Assembly: GCA_034666665.1 (NCBI GenBank)
Contig: JAXDLK010000276.1
Location: 1-7,431 of the forward strand
Source: JAXDLK01 sp034666665
Lineage (GTDB): Bacteria > Desulfobacterota > Binatia > JACPRU01
DNA length: 7,431 nucleotides
Direction: 5' to 3'
Shown one piece after another: positions 1 through 7,000 of this stretch. The number at the start of each line of letters is the position of its first letter. Position 1 is the stretch's first letter. The notes below the pieces were generated by a model, which worked only from the letters and a program-made list of their open reading frames with translations, was not told the origin of the DNA and did no database searches. The position numbers and the translations under genes are program-made.

Positions 1-1159
1 GCGAGCGCCGCACGTGCCGGTCGAAGTGGCCCTCGCGGATGAAATCGGCGAGCGTGAGCTGCTCGAGGGTCGCGCAGCCGGTATCGGCGAGCGCCTTCGC
101 CGCGATCATCGGGGTGAGCAGCGCCTCGGGCAAGACGACGTAGCCGAGGCGGAGCGCGGGGAACATCAGCTTCGAGAACGTTCCTCCGTAGATCACCAGT
201 CCGCTGCGATCGAGCCCCTGAAGCGCGGGCACCGGCGCGCCCCCGTAGCGGTACTCGCTGTCGTAGTCGTCCTCGAAGATGACCACCCCGTGGTGCTCCG
301 CCCAGGTGAGGAGCTCGAGGCGCCGCGCGAGCGGCATCACGGCCCCCGTCGGGAACTGGTGGGACGGGGTGACGTACGCGAGCCGCGGCGACGCGCCGGA
401 AGCTTTCCGCCGCGGCACCTGCATGCCGTCGCCGTCCACCGGCGACGGCAGGAGCCTCGCGCCGGCCGCGAGGAAGACGGAGCGCGCACCGGCGTAGTGT
501 GGCTCCTCGATGAGCACACCGTCTCCGGGTGCGAGCAGCAGGCGCGCCACGAGGTCGAGCGCCTGCTGCGATCCGTTGACGACGACGATGCGCTCGGCAT
601 CGCAGTCGACGCCGCGGAGACGGCGCAGGCGCTCGGCGATCGCTTCGCGAAGCTCGATCCGACCTTCCGCCGCGCCGTAATCGAGATCCCGGATCGATGC
701 CCGGCGTGCGCGGCGGCCGAGCAGGCGGCACCAGGTCGCGTGCGGGAAGTCGCCGAAGGAGGGGCGTCCGAAGCGAAAGTCGTAGGGCATCCGCGGACCG
801 TGGATCTCCCAGCGGAGCCGTCCACGGCCGTAGAGCTCGAGCACTCGCTTCCCCGCCGGAGCGAGCTTCGGCGAGCGCTGGAGCGTCTTCGGAGCCGCGG
901 TCGCCGGCCGCAGCAACGTCTTCTCGGGTAGCGGTGCCACGACGGTTCCCGAGCCGCGCCGCGCGAGCGCATACCCTTCGGCGAGGAGCTGGTCGTAGGC
1001 GAGCACGGCGATGTTGCGGGACACCCCGGCATCGGCCGCGAGCGCTCGGGTGGACGGCAGGCGGTCGCCGGGCCCGAGACGCCCGCCGAGGATCTCCGAC
1101 CGGAGCGCGCGGTAGATCTGCCGGTAGAGCGGGCCGTCGCCGTCGAGCGGAACCGTCAT
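1..1159 (-). CDS. MocR/PdxR-type transcriptional regulator (GntR winged helix fused to PLP aminotransferase-like domain), 3' truncated
   Basis: The minus-strand frame from ATG 1159 stays open for 386 codons and runs off the left edge. Residues about 10-75 form a GntR-type winged helix-turn-helix (PLYRQIYRALRSEIL, then LPSTRALAADAGVSRN, then the wing EGYALARRGSGTVV). Residues about 125-386 are a fold-type I aminotransferase-like domain. It has the family hallmark EDDYDSEYRY at 296-305 and GTFSK at 326-330, where K330 should form the Schiff base with PLP. Such proteins are cytoplasmic, use PLP as an effector-sensing cofactor rather than for catalysis, and often control a divergent neighbour. 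Family members are about 450-500 residues, so roughly 80-100 C-terminal residues lie outside the window. The start is chosen because the family begins just before the PLYRQIY helix and no in-frame start lies close upstream; no clear Shine-Dalgarno is seen. The ligand and targets (PdxR-, GabR- or TauR-like) cannot be told from sequence. Confidence 0.93.
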   Translation of the reverse strand, partial: MTVPLDGDGPLYRQIYRALRSEILGGRLGPGDRLPSTRALAADAGVSRNIAVLAYDQLLAEGYALARRGSGTVVAPLPEKTLLRPATAAPKTLQRSPKLAPAGKRVLELYGRGRLRWEIHGPRMPYDFRFGRPSFGDFPHATWCRLLGRRARRASIRDLDYGAAEGRIELREAIAERLRRLRGVDCDAERIVVVNGSQQALDLVARLLLAPGDGVLIEEPHYAGARSVFLAAGARLLPSPVDGDGMQVPRRKASGASPRLAYVTPSHQFPTGAVMPLARRLELLTWAEHHGVVIFEDDYDSEYRYGGAPVPALQGLDRSGLVIYGGTFSKLMFPALRLGYVVLPEALLTPMIAAKALADTGCATLEQLTLADFIREGHFDRHVRRS

Positions 1160-1272
1160 CGGGTGGAAAGTGGACCCATCAGTGAACGCGGAAAAATGCC
1201 TTTCCTGGATCCAGTCGCGTAGCATACAAGCGGCGTCGCAACCACGACGACCGTGAAGGAGGAGGACCGGCG
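1160..1272. promoter_or_regulatory. Divergent intergenic control region between the MocR gene and the molybdoenzyme gene
   Basis: This 113-bp gap separates two divergently read starts, so it must carry promoters for both. It is visibly more AT-rich than the genes (for example GAAAAATG at 1191-1198 and AGCATACAAG at 1221-1230). A weak -10-like hexamer for the rightward gene is TAGCAT (1220-1225) or CATACA (1223-1228); for the leftward gene, TATGCT is read on the minus strand at 1226-1221. No convincing -35 box is seen for either. A strong purine-rich ribosome binding site, AAGGAGGAGGA (1256-1266), lies 6 bases before ATG 1273 and fixes the start of the rightward gene. Promoter positions are guesses; the ribosome site is clear. 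Confidence 0.6.
1167..1214. promoter_or_regulatory. Candidate MocR operator: two TGGAYCCA boxes 35 bp apart
   Basis: Box 1 is AAAGTGGACCCA (1167-1178) and box 2 is CTGGATCCAG (1205-1214), itself a perfect 10-bp palindrome. The shared core TGGA(C/T)CCA at 1171-1178 and 1206-1213 matches in 7 of 8 positions, in the same orientation and 35 bp apart, a little over three helical turns. MocR regulators such as GabR bind spaced repeats of this kind. Box 1 also resembles the AAAGTGGW(-/T)CTA motif I recall for PdxR of Corynebacterium glutamicum. Box 1 lies 8 bases from the regulator's own start codon, which would suit autoregulation. Box 2 sits about where the -35 region of the rightward promoter would be. 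The repeats are seen directly; binding is inferred. Confidence 0.45.
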
Positions 1273-3459
1273 ATGGCCGAGACCGTGTATCGGGCGTGCA
1301 CCCTCTGCGAGGCCAGCTGCGGCCTCGCGTTCGACGTCGAGGGCAACGACATCGTCGGCGTCCGCGGGGACGACGAGGACGTCTTCTCGCGCGGCTACGT
1401 CTGCGCCAAGGGCATCGCGATCGCCGACATCCACCGCGATCCGGACCGCCTTCGTCAGCCGATGGTGCGCGACGCGTCGGGAGAGCTCCGCACGGGGTCG
1501 TGGGAGGAGGCGCTCGGCACGGCGGTCGCACGCCTGAAGCAGGTTCAGGCGCGGCATCGGCGTGACGCGATCGCCGTCTACTTCGGCAATCCGACCGTGC
1601 ACAACACCGGCGCGGCGATGCTGCGGAGCGCGCTCCTCCGCACGCTCGGAACCAAGAACAGCTACAGCGCGGCTTCCCAGGACACGAGCCCGCGCCTCGC
1701 CGCGTCGTGGTATCTCTACGGCGCCTCGTTCGCGATTCCGGTGCCGGACCTCGATCGCACCGCCTACCTCCTCTGCGTCGGCGCCAACCCGTACGTCTCG
1801 AACGGAAGCTTCCTGACCGCGCCCAACGTGCGCGAGCGCATCCGCGGCATTCGCTCGCGCGGCGGCAAGGTGGTCGTCGTCGATCCACGGCGGACCGAGA
1901 CCGCGCGCGGCGCCGACGAGCACGTCGCGATCCGCCCCGGCGGCGACGCGTCGCTGCTGCTCGCGATGGTGCGTCACCTGGTCGCGAGTGGGCGCGTCGA
2001 CCGGGTGCGGCTGCGCGCGGTCTCCAGCGGCTGGGACGACGTCGAGCGTCTGCTCGATCCGTTCACTGCGGACCGCGCCGGACGGAGTGCCGGGATCGCT
2101 CCGGAGACGATCGAGCGGCTCGCGATCGAGTTCGTCGAGGCGCCGTCCGCGGTCGCGTACTCCCGGATCGGCGTCTGCAACAATCGCCACGGGACGCTCG
2201 CGAGCTTCGCGACCGATCTGCTGAACCTGGTCGCCGGACGCCTTGGGGAGGTCGGCGGCGCGATGTTCCCGAGCCCGGCGATCGACCTCGTCCGGATCGT
2301 GCGTATGGTCGGTGGCGACGGGCACGCCCGCTGGCGGACGCGCGTCCGCGGCCTGCCGGAAACCTTCGGCGACCTTCCGGCCGCCGCTCTCGCCGAGGAG
2401 ATCGAGACGCCGGGGCCGGGCCAGATTCGCGCGCTCGTCACCTTCGCGGGCAACCCGGTGCTCTCGGTGCCGAACGGTCCCCGTCTCGACGCGGCGCTCG
2501 CGAAGCTCGATTTCGTGCTCTCGATCGATCTCTACGTGAACGAGACCACGCGACACGCCGACGTGATCCTGCCGCCGGCGTGGAGCCTCACCGAGGAGCA
2601 CGTGTCGGTGATCACCGCGAACTTCGGCGTGCGCAACGTCGCGCGCTGGTCGCCGCCGGTGGTCGCGGCGGAGCCCGGCGAGCGCGCCGACTGGCAGATC
2701 CTCTACGAGCTGGCGGAGCGCCTCGGCGGCGGCCCGAACGGCATCCCGTGGATGGATCGCCTCGTCCACGCCTCGCGGCGCCTCGGCTTCCGCTGGAGCC
2801 CGGGCGGAGTCCTCGGTCCGTTCCTGCGCGTCGGACCGTACGGAGACCGCTTCCTGCCGTGGTCGAGGGGCCTCAACCGGAAAAGGCTGCGGGCGGCGGC
2901 GCACGGCATCGATCTCGGGGCGATGGAGCCGGGCTTCTCGCGCCGCGTCTTCCACCGCGACGGAAAGATCCACCTGGCTGCGTCACCGATCGTCGAAGCC
3001 CTCCGCGACCTCGGCGCCGACCTCGCCCGCGAGGTGGTGAACGGCGAGCTGCTGCTCATCGGCCGCCGTCAGGTGCGGACCAACAACTCCTGGATGCACA
3101 ACGTGCCGGCGCTGGTCTCGGGGCGCGAGCGCTGCGTCCTGCTGGTGAACCCGGAGGACGCGCTCCGCGCCGGCGTCCGCGACGGCACCGACGCGATCCT
3201 CGAAAGCCGGGTCCACCGCGGTCGCGTTCGTGTCCACGTCACCGACGAGATGCGCGAAGGCGTGGTCAGTCTGCCGCACGGTTGGGGTCATGCGGCGAGC
3301 GCGCCGTGGCAGCGAACCGCCGGCGCCCATCCGGGTGTCTCGGCGAACGACTGGACCGATGACGAGCTCGTCGAATCGGTCGTCGGCCAGTCGATCCTGA
3401 ACGGCGTGCCGGTGCGCCTCGCGCCGTTGCCGGCGGACGAGCTGAGACACGCCTCGTGA
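1273..3459 (+). CDS. Molybdopterin (bis-MGD) dependent oxidoreductase, DMSO reductase superfamily, substrate unknown
   Basis: This complete 728-residue protein has the three expected parts. The N-terminal 4Fe-4S site is formed by C9, C12, C16 and C44, followed by the conserved K46-G47. The large molybdopterin domain covers about 58-480, with GANP (170-173), VVVDPRRTETA (201-211) and ADVILPPAWSLTEEH (429-443). The C-terminal cofactor-binding domain covers about 590-715, with RRQVRTNNSWMHN (598-610) and LPHGWGH (667-673). Members catalyse two-electron oxidation, reduction or related chemistry at a Mo or W centre. The usual Mo-ligand position, within YSAASQDTSP (131-140), has no Cys or selenocysteine; Asp137 or Ser135 could serve. 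There is no twin-arginine signal, so it is probably cytoplasmic, and no partner electron-transfer subunit is encoded nearby. The start has a strong ribosome site 6 bases upstream. It is probably co-transcribed with the SnoaL-like gene 28 bp downstream and may be controlled by the divergent MocR protein. The family is certain; the reaction is not. Confidence 0.95.
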   Translation: MAETVYRACTLCEASCGLAFDVEGNDIVGVRGDDEDVFSRGYVCAKGIAIADIHRDPDRLRQPMVRDASGELRTGSWEEALGTAVARLKQVQARHRRDAIAVYFGNPTVHNTGAAMLRSALLRTLGTKNSYSAASQDTSPRLAASWYLYGASFAIPVPDLDRTAYLLCVGANPYVSNGSFLTAPNVRERIRGIRSRGGKVVVVDPRRTETARGADEHVAIRPGGDASLLLAMVRHLVASGRVDRVRLRAVSSGWDDVERLLDPFTADRAGRSAGIAPETIERLAIEFVEAPSAVAYSRIGVCNNRHGTLASFATDLLNLVAGRLGEVGGAMFPSPAIDLVRIVRMVGGDGHARWRTRVRGLPETFGDLPAAALAEEIETPGPGQIRALVTFAGNPVLSVPNGPRLDAALAKLDFVLSIDLYVNETTRHADVILPPAWSLTEEHVSVITANFGVRNVARWSPPVVAAEPGERADWQILYELAERLGGGPNGIPWMDRLVHASRRLGFRWSPGGVLGPFLRVGPYGDRFLPWSRGLNRKRLRAAAHGIDLGAMEPGFSRRVFHRDGKIHLAASPIVEALRDLGADLAREVVNGELLLIGRRQVRTNNSWMHNVPALVSGRERCVLLVNPEDALRAGVRDGTDAILESRVHRGRVRVHVTDEMREGVVSLPHGWGHAASAPWQRTAGAHPGVSANDWTDDELVESVVGQSILNGVPVRLAPLPADELRHAS

Positions 3460-3487
3460 TGCTCGCCGCGCTTCCGGGAGACCGGCG

Positions 3488-3970
3488 ATGACGGCGGCGA
3501 GCGCGAGCCCCGAGGAACGCACCGGAGCGCCCGAGGAGCTCCGGGCGCGCGACTTCGTCGCCGGCTTCCGCGACTTCTGGGCGGCGCCGTCGCTCGACGG
3601 CTTCGGGCGGCTCCTCGCGCCGGACGTGGTCTTGGCTCAGCCGCTCGCGCCGCGCATGTGCGGCCTCGACGAAGTGCGGCGACACTTCGCCACGATCTTC
3701 GCCTGGCTGCCTGATCTCAGCGGTGAGGTGGACCGCTGGAGCGCGGAGGGCGATGTCGTGTTCATCGAGTTTCGCTTGCGGGCGACGATCGGCGGCCGGC
3801 CGTTCCAGTGGCCGCTCGTCGATCGCTTCGTGCTCGGAGAGGATGGCAGGGCGACCGAGAGGGTCAGCTACTTCGACCCGATGCCGGTGCTCGCCGCCGC
3901 GGCCACGCGGCCGCGAGGATGGGCGAGGCTCTGGCGCTCCGGCGCGGCAGTCTCGATCCTCCGCCGCTGA
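3488..3970 (+). CDS. SnoaL-like / NTF2-like family protein
   Basis: This 160-residue protein has the look of the NTF2/SnoaL/ketosteroid-isomerase-like cone fold. An N-terminal helical part (about 19-45, RDFVAGFRDFWAAPSLDGFG) is followed by LLAPDVVLAQPL (42-53), the helix GLDEVRRHFATIFAWLPDL (59-77), then strands EVDRWSAEGDVVFIEFRLRATIGG (80-103) and the end strands PFQWPLVDRFVLGEDGRATERVSYFDPMPVL (105-135). The fold serves as an isomerase, cyclase, hydratase or plain ligand-binding domain, so no reaction can be assigned. There is no signal peptide or membrane segment. The C-terminal tail (141-160) is Arg-rich and Trp-rich. The start has GGGAG (3476-3480) 7 bases upstream, and the gene begins 28 bp after the molybdoenzyme stop, which implies one operon. 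It may act on the same substrate or product as the molybdoenzyme; that is inference. Confidence 0.82.
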   Translation: MTAASASPEERTGAPEELRARDFVAGFRDFWAAPSLDGFGRLLAPDVVLAQPLAPRMCGLDEVRRHFATIFAWLPDLSGEVDRWSAEGDVVFIEFRLRATIGGRPFQWPLVDRFVLGEDGRATERVSYFDPMPVLAAAATRPRGWARLWRSGAAVSILRR

Positions 3971-3974
3971 AAGA

Positions 3975-4052
3975 GGGCCGGGAGTCTTTTTCGATCGGTC
4001 AGGCGAGCGCAGCGGCCCCTGACCGTTGGGAAAAGACTCCCGACCCCTTTTT
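3975..4052 (+). terminator. Long hairpin with T tract: intrinsic terminator or REP-like palindrome
   Basis: CGGGAGTCTTTT (3979-3990) pairs perfectly over 12 bp with AAAAGACTCCCG (4031-4042), and CGGTCAGG (3996-4003) pairs perfectly over 8 bp with CCTGACCG (4018-4025). Between the stems is a 5 x 5 internal loop (3991-3995 and 4026-4030), and the tip is a 14-base loop (4004-4017). GGG at 3975-3977 extends the base of the stem with CCC at 4044-4046 across one mismatch. The right arm is followed by TTTTT (4048-4052), as in a rho-independent terminator. The structure begins 4 bases after the SnoaL-like stop codon, as expected for termination of that operon. Its size and two-stem design also fit a dispersed intergenic palindrome; other copies cannot be checked in this window. 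Confidence 0.75.
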
Positions 4053-4069
4053 CTGGCATAGGGTTTCTC

Positions 4070-7000
4070 GTGCCGTCCTCGACGACCCTTCTCGTCGCGA
4101 ATCGCGGCGAGATCGCCGTCCGCATCTTCCGTGCGGCGGCCGCGCTCGGCATGCGGACGGTCGCCGTCTTTTCCGAAGACGACGCTCGCTCGCTTCACGT
4201 TCGGCGTGCCGACGAGGCGCGGCCTCTTCGCGGTGCCGGGCCGGCGGCCTATCTCGACTCCGAGCAGATCGTCGCCGCGGCAAAGGGCGCACGCGCGGAC
4301 GCCATCCACCCGGGCTATGGCTTTCTCGCCGAGAGCGCGGCGTTCGCGGAGCGCTGCGCGGAAGAGGGGATCACGTTCGTCGGTCCGACTCCCGAGCTCC
4401 TCGCGCTCCTCGGTGACAAGGGCCGCGCGCGGGCCCTGGCCGACCGATCCGGGGTACCGATTCTTGCCGGAACGACCGGGCCGACCTCGATCGAGGAGGC
4501 GCGCGAGTTCTTTGCATCGCTGCCGCGCGGCGCATCGGTTCTCCTGAAGGCGATCGCCGGGGGCGGCGGGCGAGGCATGCGTGTGGTCGGCGACGCCGGC
4601 GCGCTCGAGGACGCGTGGGCGCGGTGCCGCTCCGAGGCGGCGTCGGCGTTCGGCAACGGCGACCTCTACGTCGAGCAGTACCTGCCGCGCGCGCGGCACG
4701 TCGAGGTGCAGATCGTCGGCGACGCCTCCGGCCGAGCTCGTCATCTGGGCGAGCGCGAATGCACGCTGCAGCGCCGGCACCAGAAGCTCGTCGAGATCGC
4801 GCCGAGCCCGAGCCTCTCGCCGGCGCTCCGCGAACGCGTCACGGCGGCCGCCGTGCGGCTGGCCGAGAGCGTCGCGTATCGCAGCCTCGGCACGTTCGAG
4901 TTCCTGATCGATGGCGACGGCGATCCCGAAAGCCCCTCCTGGTACTTCATCGAGGCGAATCCGCGGCTCCAGGTCGAGCACACGGTCACCGAGGAAGTCA
5001 CCGGCGTCGACCTCGTGGAGACGCAGCTCCGCATCGCGAGCGGCCGGACCCTCGCGGAGCTCGGGCTCGACGGCACCGTCCCCTCGCGTGGCTTCGCGGT
5101 CGAGCTCCGGGTCAACATGGAGACCATGGGGCCCGACGGAGTCGCACGCCCGTCCGGCGGCACGTTGACCGCTTTCGAGCCTCCGTCCGGTCCCGGCGTT
5201 CGCACGGACACGTTCGGTTACTCGGGCTACGTGACGAGTCCGCGCTTCGATTCGCTGCTCGCGAAGGTGGTGGCGCACTCGCCGTCCGCCGATTTCCGCG
5301 ATGCGCTCGCCCGCGGCTATCGGGCGCTCTGCGAGTTTCGCATCGAGGGCGTCGCCACCAACATCGACCTGCTCCAGGCGCTCCTGCGGCACCCGGACGT
5401 GCTGGCGAACCGGGTGCACACGCGGTTCGTCGAGGAGCATGCCGCCGAGCTCGCGAGCGCAGCCGGCGACGGCCATCCGCGGCTCTTCTTCGAGCGTTCG
5501 GCGCCGACGGCGCGCAGCGGAGCCGCGCTCGCCGGCGCGCGCATCGACTCCGCGGATCCACTCGCCGTTCTCGAGCACGGCAAATCCGCTGCCGGATCGC
5601 CGGCTGCCCTCGACGAGGCGGCGTGGCACGACGGCCCCGGTACCGTGCCGATCCGCGCCGCGATGCAGGGAACGATCGTCGCCGTCGAAGCGCGCGAAGG
5701 CGACCGCATTCGCGCCGGCGGCCCGCTCCTGGTGATGGAAGCGATGAAGATGGAGCACGTGATCGCCGCCGATCGCAGCGGCGTGGTCAGGCGGATCGAG
5801 GTGGCGAAAGGCGATGCCGTCTTCGAGGGGCACGTGCTCGCAGTGCTCGAGGAGACGGACATGAAGGCCGAGGTCGGGGATGCCGCCGAGGCCGTCGACC
5901 TGGACATCCCGCGTTCCGACCTCCAGGAGGTGCTCGACCGCCACGCCATCGGGCACGACGCGGAGCGTCCGGAGGCGGTCGCGCGACGGAGGAAGACCGG
6001 CCAGCGTACGGCGCGCGAGAACGTCGAGGACCTCTGCGACCCGGGAACCTTCGTCGAATACGGAGCGCTCGTGATCGCGGCGCAGCGCCAGCGGCGCTCC
6101 GTCGAGGACCTGATCCGGGCCACGCCCGCCGATGGTCTGGTCGCCGGGGTCGGGCTCGTCAACGGCGACGTCTTCGATCGGTCGGCGGCGGAGTGCGCGG
6201 TCCTGGCGTACGACTACACGGTCCTCGCCGGCACACAGGGGCAGCAGAACCACCGCAAGAAGGATCGCCTGTTCGAGCTCGCCGCTCGCTCGCGCTTGCC
6301 GGTCGTGCTCTTCACCGAGGGGGGCGGCGGCCGGCCGGGCGACACCGACGGACTCGTCGTCGCCGGCCTCGACTGCCTCGCCTTCCAGCTCTTCGGCAAG
6401 CTCTCGGGTCTGGTGCCGCTGGTGGGCATCAACTCCGGCCGCTGCTTCGCGGGCAACGCCGCGCTGCTCGGTTGCTGCGACGTGGTGATCGCCGCGCGCG
6501 ACTCGAACGTCGGCATGGGTGGTCCGGCGATGATCGAGGGCGGCGGGCTCGGCGTCTTCCGGCCCGAAGAGGTCGGACCGATGGCCGTGCAGGTGCCGAA
6601 CGGCGTCGTCGACCTGCCGGTCGCGGACGAGGCGGAGGGCGTTCGTGTGGCGCGGAAGTACCTCGCCTATTTTCAAGGGTCGCTTCGCGAATGGGAGTGC
6701 GCGGATCAGCGCCTGCTCCGCGAGGTGATCCCCGAGAACCGCCTCCGCGTCTACGACGTCCGCTCGGTGATCCAGCTGCTGGCGGATCGGGAGTCGGTGC
6801 TCGAGCTCCGCCGCGAATTCGGTCGGGGCATGGTGACGGCGCTCGCCCGCGTCGAGGGACGTCCGCTCGGTATCATCGCGAACAACCCGACGTACCTTTC
6901 GGGCGCCATCGACCCGGACGGTGCCGACAAGGCCGCCCGCTTCATGCAGCTCTGCGACGCCTTCGATCTGCCGATCCTGTTCCTCTGCGACACCCCGGGA

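Noticed and set aside
14..931. A 305-codon open frame on the plus strand at the left edge
   Set aside because: It is antisense to the MocR regulator, whose helix-turn-helix and PLP motifs are clear. The plus-strand translation is charge-rich and resembles no family I know.
1156..2973. A 605-codon open frame on the minus strand inside the molybdoenzyme gene
   Set aside because: It is a compositional shadow: low-complexity Arg/Asp/Ala-rich translation with no family motif, wholly antisense to conserved residues of the plus-strand protein.
1273..3459. Naming the molybdoenzyme as formate dehydrogenase or nitrate reductase
   Set aside because: The Sec/Cys ligand of formate dehydrogenase and NapA is absent, the protein is shorter than NarG, and no partner subunit genes are present; only the superfamily can be supported.
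3979..4042. Possible CRISPR repeat or tRNA-like structure in the hairpin
   Set aside because: There is only one inverted pair, with no direct repeats, spacers, anticodon arm or CCA end; a terminator or palindromic repeat explains it fully.
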